Below, one piece after another: positions 33,818 to 43,990 of a stretch of 64,000 nt of DNA. The DNA is taken from contig CANGMI010000001.1 in assembly GCA_947455195.1 (NCBI GenBank), positions 1 through 64,000 on the forward strand, in the 5' to 3' direction. The first letter of the stretch is position 1. Each line of letters starts with the position of its first letter. A program made the position numbers and the translations under genes. The notes under the pieces were generated by a model. That model did not search any database. It saw only the letters and a list, made by a program, of their open reading frames with translations, and was not told the origin of the DNA. The stretch is from Pseudomonadota bacterium. Lineage in GTDB: Bacteria; Pseudomonadota; Gammaproteobacteria; Burkholderiales; SG8-39.

Positions 33818-33986
33818 GAAAAGGGCGCACGAACCACCCCGGACAGGCTCGTGATCCGGACAGGCGGCCGTGAAGACATCAACGCCAGGGCCGGTCCTCG
33901 GGGTATCCATCGGTATCGAATTTCGTGACGAATCCGTGAAAACCCGCAAGAAAAGGCAGTCGGCAGATCGGCTGGAGACCGCAGAT

Positions 33987-34002
33987 TGGCACGGTTGATG
34001 CT
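33987..34002 (+). promoter_or_regulatory. Sigma-54 (RpoN) promoter
   Basis: TGGCACGGTTGATGCT matches the RpoN consensus TGGCACG-N4-TTGCW with a single mismatch. The invariant GG (33988-33989) and GC (34000-34001) are separated by exactly ten bases. It lies 70 bp upstream of the porin ATG of the porin-glnK-amtB operon, as expected for a nitrogen-starvation promoter. Confidence 0.8.
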
Positions 34003-34071
34003 TCAGGTGGGCTCGGAAAAGTTGAAACATCGATCCACATGGGCATGCCCCGACTCCTGAGAGAAGGTCAC

Positions 34072-35342
<1,271 letters not shown>

Positions 35343-35362
35343 TTCCCAGAAGGAGTACCAAG

Positions 35363-36847
35363 ATGAAACGTCTGATTGCTTTGCTTGCTCTGGCGGGCGC
35401 GGCGATGTTCATGTCGCCCGTGCTGACGCCAGCCCATGCCGAGGACAAGGCCCCTGTGGCCGAAGCCAAGGCTGACGCCGCAGCCCCGGCTGCAGCGGCC
35501 GAGGCAGCGGCACCGGCACCCAAGTACGAGAAGGGCGATATCGCCTGGATGCTGCTGTCGACCGCACTCGTTCTCCTGATGGCCGTGCCTGCGCTCGCGC
35601 TCTTCTACGGCGGCCTCGTCCGCTCGAAGAACATGCTCTCGGTATTGATGCAGGTGTTCGTCACCTTCTCGATGATCACGGTACTGTGGTTCGTCTACGG
35701 CTACAGTCTGGCGTTCACCGAGGGTAATGCCTATATCGGCGGCTTCGACCGGCTGTTCTTCAACGGCATGTTCGACCCGGCCAGTGGTGTCTTTGCACCG
35801 GCAGCCACATTCAGCAAGGGCGTGGTCATTCCCGAGATGCTGTTCGCCGCCTTCCAGGCCACCTTTGCCGCCATCACCTGCTGCCTGATCGTGGGCGCCT
35901 TTGCCGAGCGCATGAAGTTCTCGGCCGTGCTGATCTTCATGGTGATCTGGTTCACCTTTGCCTACACGCCGATTGCGCACATGGTGTGGTTCTGGATGGG
36001 CCCCGATGCCTATACCGACCCGAAGCTGGTCGATGCACTGAACGCCAAGGCCGGCATGGTCTGGCAGTGGGGTGCGCTCGACTTCGCCGGTGGCACCGTG
36101 GTGCACATCAACGCCGGTGTCGCCGGTCTGGTGGGTGCCTACATGCTCCGCAAGCGTCTGGGCTACGGCAAGGAAGCCATGTCGCCGCACAATCTCACCA
36201 TGACGATGATCGGTGCAGCGCTGCTCTGGTTCGGCTGGTTCGGCTTCAACGCCGGCTCGGCGCTCGAAGCCGGTACGGCGGCCACGCTCGCCTTCATGAA
36301 CACCTTCCTCGCCACCGCTGCTGCCGTCATGGCCTGGACGCTTGCCGAGTGGGCCCTCAAGGGCAAGCCCTCGATGCTGGGTGCTGCCTCGGGTGCCGTG
36401 GCCGGCCTCGTGGCCATCACCCCAGCGGCCGGCAACGTCGGCCTGATGGGCGGCCTGGTCATCGGCATCCTTGCTGGCCTGATATGCCTGTGGGGTGTCA
36501 CCGGCCTGAAGAAGCTGCTCGGTGCCGATGACGCGCTCGACGTGTTCGGCGTGCACGGCGTGGGTGGCATCCTCGGGGCGCTGCTCACCGGCGTGTTCAA
36601 CTCGCCTGATCTGGGTGGCCCTGGCTTCGTGACCGACTGGGTCACCGCGAAGACCGGCTTCAGCTCGATCGGCGAACAGCTGTTGATACAGGCCAAGGCG
36701 GTCGGTGTTACCGTGGTGTGGAGCGGAGTCGTCGCCTGGATCGCCTACAAGATCGCTGACCTGCTGGTCGGCCTGCGAGTCACCGAAGAAGAGGAACGTG
36801 AGGGTCTCGACGTGAATTCCCACGGCGAGACTGCCTATCACATGTAA
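35363..36847 (+). CDS. amtB: Ammonium transporter
   Basis: A 494-residue trimeric inner-membrane ammonium channel. A cleavable signal peptide (MKRLIALLALAGAAMFMSPV) and an Ala/Pro/Lys-rich linker precede eleven transmembrane helices. The pore's twin histidines are His206 (TPIAHMVWFW) and His398 (FGVHGVGGILGAL); AFAERMKFSA and the signature FAGGTVVHINAGVAGLVGAY are intact. The C-terminal tail RVTEEEEREGLDVNSHGETAY is the GlnK/gating region. AAGGAG precedes the ATG, 20 bp after glnK. A strong hairpin terminator follows at 36868. Confidence 0.96.
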   Translation: MKRLIALLALAGAAMFMSPVLTPAHAEDKAPVAEAKADAAAPAAAAEAAAPAPKYEKGDIAWMLLSTALVLLMAVPALALFYGGLVRSKNMLSVLMQVFVTFSMITVLWFVYGYSLAFTEGNAYIGGFDRLFFNGMFDPASGVFAPAATFSKGVVIPEMLFAAFQATFAAITCCLIVGAFAERMKFSAVLIFMVIWFTFAYTPIAHMVWFWMGPDAYTDPKLVDALNAKAGMVWQWGALDFAGGTVVHINAGVAGLVGAYMLRKRLGYGKEAMSPHNLTMTMIGAALLWFGWFGFNAGSALEAGTAATLAFMNTFLATAAAVMAWTLAEWALKGKPSMLGAASGAVAGLVAITPAAGNVGLMGGLVIGILAGLICLWGVTGLKKLLGADDALDVFGVHGVGGILGALLTGVFNSPDLGGPGFVTDWVTAKTGFSSIGEQLLIQAKAVGVTVVWSGVVAWIAYKIADLLVGLRVTEEEEREGLDVNSHGETAYHM

Positions 36848-36867
36848 GTCTTCTGCATCACCCCTCG

Positions 36868-36902
36868 AAGGCCGGTACGTGGCAACGCGTACCGGCCTTT
36901 TT
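36868..36902 (+). terminator. Rho-independent terminator after amtB
   Basis: A near-perfect stem, AAGGCCGGTACG (36868-36879) and CGTACCGGCCTTT (36888-36900), is followed by further T residues. It ends the porin-glnK-amtB operon and, being symmetrical, may also serve the convergent Bug gene. Confidence 0.9.
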
Positions 36903-36939
36903 CATGGCGAAGACCCGAGTCGAGCTTCGTTCGATCGTG

Positions 36940-38022
36940 TCAGCGAATCAAGCGCGCAATCGCGGCGAGGCGTGAGCGCTGGTCTTCGACGCCAGCCGCG
37001 AAATCGCGCGGGCCGCGAACGTCGACCACCTGACCGGTAGCCGCGAGGCGCGCACCCACAGCCGGGTCGGCACCGACCTGCCGCACGGCATCGGCAATCT
37101 GTTCACGCAATTCGATCGGCATCCCGCGCGGACCAAAAAGCCCGACAAGGCTCTCGAGTTCAAGTGACGGAAACCCGGCCTGGGCAGCCGTCGGCACATC
37201 GGGCGCACTGGGCGCTCGCTGCCGACTCGTGACGGCCAGCACACGCACGCGTCCGGCCTGCATGTGGGGCTGCGCGACTGCCAGCGACGTGATGGCAAGC
37301 GAGAGCCGGCCCTCGGCCATGTCGTTGGGGGCCTGCAGGATGTCGCGGTATGGCACGCGCACCACATCGAGGCCGCTTGCGCGGAGGAACCCGGCAAGCA
37401 GGAACTCGGCGCCACCCGCGGTGGCAGCGGCATTGAGTTGCCCGGGCTGGGCGCGCGCCAGCGCGACGAAATCGGCGACGCTATTCACTTTCAACGAGGT
37501 CGATGTCGATACGGCAAGGAAGAGCGTCGTGAAGCTCGCAATCGGCAGCAGATCGCGCTCGGCGTCGTAGGGTACCTTGTCCTGCACATACGGGTGGACC
37601 GCAAAGGTGCCCACGGGCACGAACAGGAGCACGTGATCGTTGGCGGCACCGGTGAACGCGTTGATGGCCACGAGCCCGTCACCCCCGGGGCGATTCTCGA
37701 TGACGATCGGCTTGCCCCACCGGGCTGAAAGCCGATCGGCGAACAGACGCGCCGTGATGTCGGTGCCACTGGCCGGCGCGAAGGGCACGATGAACCGTAC
37801 GCTGCGCGCAGGCCACGCCGATGATTCGGCGGCCCCGGTTGCACCACTGCCACACACGCTGGCGACGGCGATCGCGATGGCGCTCAGGCAGGACGACAGC
37901 CGATGATCGTGCCGCCGGTGAGGACGCATGGTCGGCGCGAGAACGCCCGTGACTGCCTTCTCCAATGCTCGCATCGTCATGCCCCCGCGTGTTTCGATAA
38001 CGCCTGTTTCGTCGCTGCTCAT
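36940..38022 (-). CDS. Bug-family substrate-binding protein
   Basis: A periplasmic receptor of up to 360 residues. The mature part begins SVRFIVPFAPASGTDITARL, then KPIVIENRPGGDGLVAINAF, with the family's later RVPYRDILQAPNDMAEG segment in place of the usual VPYKG. The ATG at 38022 overlaps the stop of the receptor gene upstream (ATGA), indicating coupled translation. The hydrophobic signal core (SAIAIAVASVCGSGATGAAE) sits unusually far in, so an internal start at residue 31 (MRPHRRHDHR) is also possible. Two receptors in tandem probably recognise related ligands. No carrier genes are nearby. Confidence 0.87.
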   Translation of the reverse strand: MSSDETGVIETRGGMTMRALEKAVTGVLAPTMRPHRRHDHRLSSCLSAIAIAVASVCGSGATGAAESSAWPARSVRFIVPFAPASGTDITARLFADRLSARWGKPIVIENRPGGDGLVAINAFTGAANDHVLLFVPVGTFAVHPYVQDKVPYDAERDLLPIASFTTLFLAVSTSTSLKVNSVADFVALARAQPGQLNAAATAGGAEFLLAGFLRASGLDVVRVPYRDILQAPNDMAEGRLSLAITSLAVAQPHMQAGRVRVLAVTSRQRAPSAPDVPTAAQAGFPSLELESLVGLFGPRGMPIELREQIADAVRQVGADPAVGARLAATGQVVDVRGPRDFAAGVEDQRSRLAAIARLIR

Positions 38023-39032
38023 TCGGCCCTCACACGCGCCGCGCGCACGATCCGGCTGAACCGCTCGGTGTCGGACTTCCAGGCAGCCGCGTGCTCCTCG
38101 GGCGTACTGCCCACCGGCTCGATACCCAGTGCCGTGAACCGCTCGACGATGTCGGGCAACTTGACCACCTCGGCCATCGACTGCGAGATGCGCTGAATGA
38201 TTTCGCGTGGCGTGCCCGCAGGCACCATGTAGCCATTGGTGACGGCGTAATCGAAGCCAGGCGCACCCATCTCGGCCACACTCGGCACGTTGGGGGCAAG
38301 CGAGGAGCGTCGCGCCTGATTTTCGGCGATCAGACGTACACGACCGTCACGTGCGTAGCTCGCGAGCGAGGGATACGCAGAAAACACCATGGCGACCTGC
38401 CCCGACACCATGGCCGGCACGGACTGGCCCGTACCCTTGTACGGCACGTGCATGATCTGGACGCCAAACGCGAGGTTGAGTGCCTCCATGCTCAGGTGGT
38501 GCACGGTGCCGATGCCCGATGAGCCGTAACTGAGCTCTCCGGGTCTGGCGCGCGCGAGCGCGATGAGTTCCTGAAAGTTGGCCACCGGCACCGAACTGTT
38601 CACGGCCAGAAAGAGGGGCGAGCGAGCGACGATCGAAACCGCCTCGAAGTCGCGTTCGGAATAGTTCAGCTTCGGATAGGTAAACGGATTGACGGCAATC
38701 ACCGACGCATCTGACAGATGAAGGGAGTAGCCGTCGGGAGCGGCCCTCGCGACGATGTCGGCTGCGGTAATGCCACCGGCTCCGGGGCGATTGTCCATGA
38801 TGACCTGCACGCCCCAGCGCTCGGCCAGTTTCTGCTGCACCAGGCGCCCTACCGTGTCGGGCAGGCCGCCGGCGGCAAAGCCCAGGTAGACGTGCACCGG
38901 CTTTTCGGGCCAGCGCGCCACGGCCTGCGCGTTGGGCGCGGACTGTGCGAACGCATTGCCCGCCGTGAAGGTCGCCAGCGCCGCGACCACTGCGCCGACC
39001 GCCCGCTGCCCGCTCATCAGAAAGCCCCTCAT
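38019..39032 (-). CDS. Bug-family substrate-binding protein
   Basis: A 337-residue periplasmic receptor. The signal peptide is MRGFLMSGQRAVGAVVAAL to about residue 30 (AFAQS). It shows KPVHVYLGFAAGGLPDTVGR, VQVIMDNRPGAGGITAADIV, APDGYSLHLSD, YGSSGIGTVHHLSMEAL and MHVPYKGTGQSVPAM, all typical. A GAGGAG ribosome site lies eight bases before the ATG. It is the first gene of a two-receptor operon whose second member overlaps its stop. Sequence divergence between the two (different ligand-loop motifs) suggests they have separate ligands rather than being a recent duplication. Confidence 0.9.
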   Translation of the reverse strand: MRGFLMSGQRAVGAVVAALATFTAGNAFAQSAPNAQAVARWPEKPVHVYLGFAAGGLPDTVGRLVQQKLAERWGVQVIMDNRPGAGGITAADIVARAAPDGYSLHLSDASVIAVNPFTYPKLNYSERDFEAVSIVARSPLFLAVNSSVPVANFQELIALARARPGELSYGSSGIGTVHHLSMEALNLAFGVQIMHVPYKGTGQSVPAMVSGQVAMVFSAYPSLASYARDGRVRLIAENQARRSSLAPNVPSVAEMGAPGFDYAVTNGYMVPAGTPREIIQRISQSMAEVVKLPDIVERFTALGIEPVGSTPEEHAAAWKSDTERFSRIVRAARVRAE

Positions 39033-39147
39033 CGATCACTCCTCGGAGACCGCAGCCCATGCCAGTCAAGCCAACGACCGAAACGCTGCAAGGCAACTGG
39101 ACACCTCGCAGCGGCCCCCTTCGAAACGCCCTGACGGCGTCCCTCAC

Positions 39148-39966
39148 TCAGAAGCGCTGTGCAATCTCGAACAGCAGGTAATGATCGGGCGTGTTCCGAT
39201 TGGCAGCAATCCCGGAGCGTACCCCGATCTGCGTGTCGTCGGACACAAGCCAGGCCGCGCCCACATCCCAGCTGGCCAGAGTGCCGCCGCCCGCCCCCGT
39301 TGCAATCTGCGGCGCGGCGTACTCGACAAAGGCCCTCAGACGAGAGGTGAACCGATGGTTGAGCACGACTCCCATGACGCCTGCCACCCGATGACGTCCC
39401 TCATCGGTCGCCCCATAGCGAACACCCGGCATCAACCCCAGTGCGAATTCGCGTGGCAGGTCCCAGGTGAGTACCGATCTGAGTGACGGATTGGCCCTTG
39501 CATCACCGAAGCGGCTCGATCCTGCGAGGACATCGACATGCGCAATCCAGGCAACCGCCGGCGTGAACGAGGCTTCATCGCGATCGAGCGCATGCCACTT
39601 GAGACCCAGGGCAAGATTGCCCCAGCCCGAATGCCCCCCCTCACGCTGCAGACCTTCCGGTGCAAAGCGCCCCTCCCAATCGGGGGCGAAACCGATCTTG
39701 AACAGACCGGGCGTGGAGAGCCGGGACCCCGAAGAGCCATCGCGCCGGCTGGCGGCCGAGATCAGGTCAAGTTCGTATTGCACCCGACCGGTGGGCACCA
39801 CTTCGGAGGATTCGACGAAGTCCGGACCATCGGTGTCAATGGGCTCGAGCGCCATTGCGACACCCGAAAAGGCCCATGCAGCAGCCGATCGGGCCACCAG
39901 ACCGCACAGACATCGAACAATGCTTGCGCCTGCAGGCAACATTGATCGAACATGCTTGCGCATCAT
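39148..39966 (-). CDS. Outer-membrane beta-barrel protein (phenol-degradation MetA-like transporter family)
   Basis: A protein of about 272 residues. The N-terminus (MMRKHVRSMLPAGASIVRCL, then ARSAAAWAFSGVAMA) is an export signal. The mature part begins IDTDGPDFVESSEVVPTGRV and YELDLISAASRRDG, continues with beta strands (LSTPGLFKIGFAPDWEGRF, GNLALGLKWHALD) and ends EIAQRF with a terminal Phe. This fits the barrel family often encoded in aromatic-degradation loci, where it may transport hydrophobic substrates or have another uncharacterised role. Start codons at 39966 and 39963 are adjacent, with AGAGG upstream; a longer frame to 40077 is less likely. It follows the receptor pair on the same strand at a distance of 115 bp. 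Confidence 0.75.
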   Translation of the reverse strand: MMRKHVRSMLPAGASIVRCLCGLVARSAAAWAFSGVAMALEPIDTDGPDFVESSEVVPTGRVQYELDLISAASRRDGSSGSRLSTPGLFKIGFAPDWEGRFAPEGLQREGGHSGWGNLALGLKWHALDRDEASFTPAVAWIAHVDVLAGSSRFGDARANPSLRSVLTWDLPREFALGLMPGVRYGATDEGRHRVAGVMGVVLNHRFTSRLRAFVEYAAPQIATGAGGGTLASWDVGAAWLVSDDTQIGVRSGIAANRNTPDHYLLFEIAQRF

Positions 39967-40263
39967 GGATGAGCCTCTGCGGCCGGGGCAGTACGCTCCC
40001 CCGGGCGTTGATGATGGATGGCCGTCGACCCTCGCCACCGACGCAGGACGATGCAGGAAAATGACAACCGCTTGCAATCATGCCAGCCGCCCCAAGGTAT
40101 GACTATCGTGAAAGGATCGTGGCCGCGATGGCTGCCATCCCGGCGACGGCCGCCTTGCCACCCCCGACCGGGATGAGACCCGCTTGACGGTCGCGCATCG
40201 CATCGACCCGGCCGAAGCCACCCCCTCCACTGGCTGCATTCCTTCAATCTGACAGGACCTCTC
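39967..40263. other. Divergent intergenic region
   Basis: About 297 bp between the barrel-protein gene and the old yellow enzyme gene, presumably with both promoters. I see no gene and no clear operator. Confidence 0.5.
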
Positions 40264-41337
40264 ATGCTTCACGACTCATTCAGCACCCCCGGCCTCAAAC
40301 TCGCCAATCGCGTCGTGATGGCGCCCATGACCCGCAGTCGGGCCGCCGATGCCAACACCCCCAACGCGCTGATGGCCGAGTATTACGGGCAACGCGCAGG
40401 GGCCGGTCTCATCGTGACCGAAGGCACCTCGCCCTCGCCCAACGGCCTCGGCTATGCGCGCATTCCGGGCCTGTTCAACGCAGCCCATGTCGCCGGCTGG
40501 AAGGCCGTGACCGCCGCCGTGCACGCAAAGGGGGGACGCATCTTTGGTCAACTGATGCACACCGGGCGAGTGACCCACACCGCGAACCTTCCCGCTGGCG
40601 CCCGAGTCATCGGCCCGGTGGCCCTCGCCTGCCCCGGCGAAATCCACACCGATGTGGCCGGCGCACAGGCCCACAGCACCCCGGAGCCGATGACCGAAGC
40701 GGACATTGTCGCCACCATCGCCGAGTACGCGCAGGCCGCCCGCCTCGCCCTGGAGGCGGGCTTTGATGGCGTGGAAGTTCATGCCGCGAACGGTTATCTG
40801 ATCGAGCAGTTCCTGAACGCCAACGTCAACACCCGCACCGACGCCTGGGGCGGCAGCATCGCCGGGCGCAACCGTTTTGCCCTCGAGATCGTCCGCGCCT
40901 GCGCGGCGGCCATCGGTGCAGAACGTGTCGGCATCCGCCTCTCGCCGTATGGCGCGTTCAACAGCACGGGGGCGTTCCCCGAGGTCGAGGCGCAATACGA
41001 AGCCCTGGTGCGGGAACTCGCCACGCTGCACCTGGGCTACCTGCACCTGCTCGATCACTCGGCCATGGGCGCACCACCCGTACCCGCCGCCCTGAAGGCA
41101 CGCCTGCGCACGCTCTTTCAGGGGACCCTCATCCTCGCAGGTGGGTTCGACGCGAAAAGCGCCGAGAGTGCCCTGCTCGCCGGCCAAGCCGATCTCATCG
41201 CCTTCGGCCGCCCCTTCATCGCCAACCCCGATCTGGTACGACGCATGGCCACAGGGGCAGCGTTGGTAGCGCCCGACTTCGGCACCTTCTACACCCCGGG
41301 GGCGAAAGGCTATACCGACTACCCGCCGCTTGCCTGA
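40264..41337 (+). CDS. Old yellow enzyme-family alkene reductase
   Basis: A 357-residue FMN enzyme reducing activated C=C bonds or nitro groups with NAD(P)H. Visible family features are the N-terminal LANRVVMAPMTRSRA, FGQLMHTGRVTH with its FMN-contacting residues, and the substrate-binding pair His173/Asn176 with catalytic Tyr178 in VEVHAANGYLIEQFLN. Later come NTRTDAWGGSIAGRNRFALE and the FMN-phosphate segment ILAGGFDAKSAESAL with LIAFGRPFIANPDL. The length agrees with NemA-like members. It stands alone, divergent from the barrel protein. Confidence 0.92.
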   Translation: MLHDSFSTPGLKLANRVVMAPMTRSRAADANTPNALMAEYYGQRAGAGLIVTEGTSPSPNGLGYARIPGLFNAAHVAGWKAVTAAVHAKGGRIFGQLMHTGRVTHTANLPAGARVIGPVALACPGEIHTDVAGAQAHSTPEPMTEADIVATIAEYAQAARLALEAGFDGVEVHAANGYLIEQFLNANVNTRTDAWGGSIAGRNRFALEIVRACAAAIGAERVGIRLSPYGAFNSTGAFPEVEAQYEALVRELATLHLGYLHLLDHSAMGAPPVPAALKARLRTLFQGTLILAGGFDAKSAESALLAGQADLIAFGRPFIANPDLVRRMATGAALVAPDFGTFYTPGAKGYTDYPPLA

Positions 41338-41440
41338 GCGACCCGGCGGTCGCGACGGGCAGGGGTGCCACGACCCATGCCCGGGGTAGAATCCACACGC
41401 GACCATCCGCAAGCCGACCGAGCCCTGCGCCGCCCCGACC

Positions 41441-42628
41441 ATGAACGCCGCCACCCGTGAGCATGCCCAGATCCTGCGCTCGACCCTGATCGAGCGTGCC
41501 CGCGAGCTGGCGCCGGTCTTGCGCGAACGCTCGGCGCGGACCTGTGCCGATCGACGTCTGCCGGCAGAAACCGGCAAGGCGCTGCGCGAACACGGATTCA
41601 CTCGCGTGCTGCAACCGGCACGCTTCGGCGGGTATGAAGGTGACTACCTGCTCTTTACCGACATCATTCACGAACTGGCTCAGGGCTGTGCATCGAGTTC
41701 CTGGGTGTACGGCGTCCTGGGCGAGCACCAGTGGGTACTCTCCAACTATCCGGAGGAAGCGCAGGCCGAAATCTGGGCAGACCCGACCGCCGTTGCCTGT
41801 GCGAGCTTCACGCCGGCAGGCACCGCGCACCGGGTCGATGGCGGCTGGCGAGTCAGTGGACGCTGGCCCTTTGCGAGTGGGTGCGATCACGCGCAGTGGG
41901 CTGTCGTCGGCGCGCTGGTTGAAGAAACGGCTGGCACGCGTATCCAGCGCGACTTTGTCATCCCGATGAGCGCAATCACCATCGAGGATGACTGGCACGT
42001 GATGGGGCTTGAAGGCACCGGCAGCAAGTCGCTCTCGATCGATGCCGTGTTCGTACCGGCTGCACGATCACTCTCGCATGACGACCTCAAGGCCGCCCGA
42101 ACGCCCGGTCAGCACCTGCACCCCACGTTCGAACTGCTGCGCTCGCCGCGCGGCGCGTTCGCCTCGTTCACGCTGCTGGCGAGCCTGGTGGGCATCGCCC
42201 ATCGAGCGGTCGATACCTTTGCCGCCTACACGGGGCAACGCGTCTCGCGTGGCGTGAAGGTCTCCGACCAGGAATCGATGCAACTCAAGCTCGCCGAATC
42301 ATCGGCCGAAGCCGACGCCGCTCGACTCATCATGCGGCACACGCTCGAGGACAACGCCCGATCGCTGCGCGCCGGCGAATCCCTCACCCTCGATCGGGCC
42401 ACCCGCACGCGACGCGACGTGGCCTATGCCGCGCGCCTGTCGCTGCAGTCGGTCGAGCGGCTCTTCGTGGCAAGCGGCGGGCGGGCGATCTATGACGGCA
42501 ACGAGATGCAACTCATCTTTCGCGATGCCCATGCGGCCGGATCGCACCTCTTCCTGTCATGGGAACTGGGCGCACGACCCTATGGCCAGCACCGCATGGG
42601 GCTGCCGATCGACAGCCCCCTGATGTAA
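41441..42628 (+). CDS. Group D flavin monooxygenase (acyl-CoA dehydrogenase-fold, HsaA/HpaH-like)
   Basis: A 395-residue protein with the acyl-CoA dehydrogenase fold. Conserved elements are GFTRVLQPARFGGYEGDY near residue 52, CASSSWVYGVLGEHQWVL, GGWRVSGRWPFASGCDHAQW in the beta domain, and MGLEGTGSKSLSIDAVFVPA; the C-terminal FRDAHAAGSHLFLSWE is typical of the hydroxylase branch (HsaA, p-hydroxyphenylacetate hydroxylase C2) rather than of true dehydrogenases. These enzymes use reduced flavin from a partner reductase to hydroxylate phenols. No flavin reductase gene is adjacent. It follows the old yellow enzyme gene by 103 bp on the same strand. Confidence 0.82.
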   Translation: MNAATREHAQILRSTLIERARELAPVLRERSARTCADRRLPAETGKALREHGFTRVLQPARFGGYEGDYLLFTDIIHELAQGCASSSWVYGVLGEHQWVLSNYPEEAQAEIWADPTAVACASFTPAGTAHRVDGGWRVSGRWPFASGCDHAQWAVVGALVEETAGTRIQRDFVIPMSAITIEDDWHVMGLEGTGSKSLSIDAVFVPAARSLSHDDLKAARTPGQHLHPTFELLRSPRGAFASFTLLASLVGIAHRAVDTFAAYTGQRVSRGVKVSDQESMQLKLAESSAEADAARLIMRHTLEDNARSLRAGESLTLDRATRTRRDVAYAARLSLQSVERLFVASGGRAIYDGNEMQLIFRDAHAAGSHLFLSWELGARPYGQHRMGLPIDSPLM

Positions 42629-42829
42629 GCGTTGCGACTGCGCGTTCAGAAGACCAGCGGAGCCCCGGAGGCTCCTCGGAGACCGTAACGGATGGAGCGT
42701 TTTCCCAGACATGTCGCCCGTGCGCTTTCGGGCGGGCTCGCGAAGCGTCCTTGTCATGGCCATGGTCCTGACAAGAATGATCGTCCTGCTTGCGGGTGTG
42801 CCAGGGCACGGTGCGGTTCGGCTCATCGG

Positions 42830-43807
42830 TTGGGGGCCATCACACGGGTCGCATCGAGCCTGCTCATGGCGACGATCGGGCTCGTCGCCGCGAGCGCCGC
42901 ACCAGCGCAGTCATGGCCCACGAGGCCCATCCGCTGGATCGTGCCCTATGTTCCGGGCGGCCCGACCGATCTGGCGAGCCGCGCCCTGGCCCAACAACTC
43001 TCGATCGCCGTGCGTCAGCCGGTGATCGTGGAGAATCGTGCGGGCGGCGGTGGCACGGTCGGCATGAACGCGCTCGCGAAGTCCCCGGCAGATGGCTACA
43101 CGATCGGCACTGCCGACAACGCCCTGGTGTTTACCGCAGCCCTGCATGCGTCGCTGCCCTACAACCCGGAAAAAGATCTGGTTCCCATCGCGCAGTACGG
43201 CGTCGTGCCCTTCATCGTCGTGGTGCAGAGCGGGCTCGAAGCACCCCGTCTGCAGGACCTCATCGCGCTCGCCCGGACAAAGCCGGGGCAACTCACCTAT
43301 GGCACCCCAGGCATCGGCAGTCCGCACCACCTCTACATGGAACTGCTGAAGTCGCGCACCGGTGTGGACATCGTGCACGTCCCCTACAAGGGCGGGGCCC
43401 CTCTGGTGCAGGACCTGGCAGCGGGTCGGATCACCATGTCGACCAGCAACTGGGGACTGGTATCGGCCCTCATCCGGGCTGGCACCCTGCGCCCGCTGGC
43501 GGTAACCAGTGCCCAGCGCATTGCAAACCTGCCCGACGTACCGACGGTGTCCGAGTCGGGTGCAAGCGACTTCGTGGCGCATGCCTGGCAAGGGGTCATC
43601 ATGCCGGCTGGCATACCGCCCGAGGTCGGCGCCACCCTCGGGCAGACCCTGCTCCACATCATCGAATCTGCCGAAATCCGTCGCTCGTTCGGTGATCTGG
43701 GCATGACCCCGACCCCGCTGGGTGCGGCAGACTTCGCCCAGTTCATCCGCGCTGAGCGCGCTCGCTGGCTGCCCCTCATCAAGTCACTCGGGATCACGGC
43801 CGACTGA
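42830..43807 (+). CDS. Bug-family substrate-binding protein
   Basis: A receptor of about 325 residues from the TTG at 42830, which yields the signal peptide LGAITRVASSLLMATIGLVA with cleavage near APAQS. The frame is open from an ATG at 42692, but those extra residues are Arg/His/Cys-rich and unlike a coding N-terminus; an ATG at 42866 would cut the signal short. Family motifs are PIRWIVPYVPGGPTDLASRA, QPVIVENRAGGGGTVGMNAL, PADGYTIGTADNAL, YGTPGIGSPHHLYMELL and VHVPYKGGAPLVQDL. It may feed the flavin enzymes encoded just upstream, which is inferred from proximity only. Confidence 0.88.
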   Translation: MGAITRVASSLLMATIGLVAASAAPAQSWPTRPIRWIVPYVPGGPTDLASRALAQQLSIAVRQPVIVENRAGGGGTVGMNALAKSPADGYTIGTADNALVFTAALHASLPYNPEKDLVPIAQYGVVPFIVVVQSGLEAPRLQDLIALARTKPGQLTYGTPGIGSPHHLYMELLKSRTGVDIVHVPYKGGAPLVQDLAAGRITMSTSNWGLVSALIRAGTLRPLAVTSAQRIANLPDVPTVSESGASDFVAHAWQGVIMPAGIPPEVGATLGQTLLHIIESAEIRRSFGDLGMTPTPLGAADFAQFIRAERARWLPLIKSLGITAD

Positions 43808-43990
43808 AGACGACTCGATTGGCGCGTTCGGCGCCCTGGGGCGAATGGGCCGCATCGAGGGACGCGCGCGATCGTGGCGCCGATATCGGGTTTCTTGCGC
43901 ATTCTTGAGGCATGCCATGAGCGTGCAACACGCACGCACGCACACTGACCTCTCCTCACGTACCCGCGAACCGGCGCAGGAGAGAACACC

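Larger units (their letters stand above)
33666..34071. other. 406-bp divergent control region of the nitrogen operon
   Basis: No gene is apparent here. It contains two TGCACCA words (33792-33798 and 33811-33817), each equal to one half of an NtrC-type dyad, and about 190 bp downstream a sigma-54 promoter match. The part near 33666-33760 should contain the promoter of the divergent monooxygenase. Confidence 0.6.
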
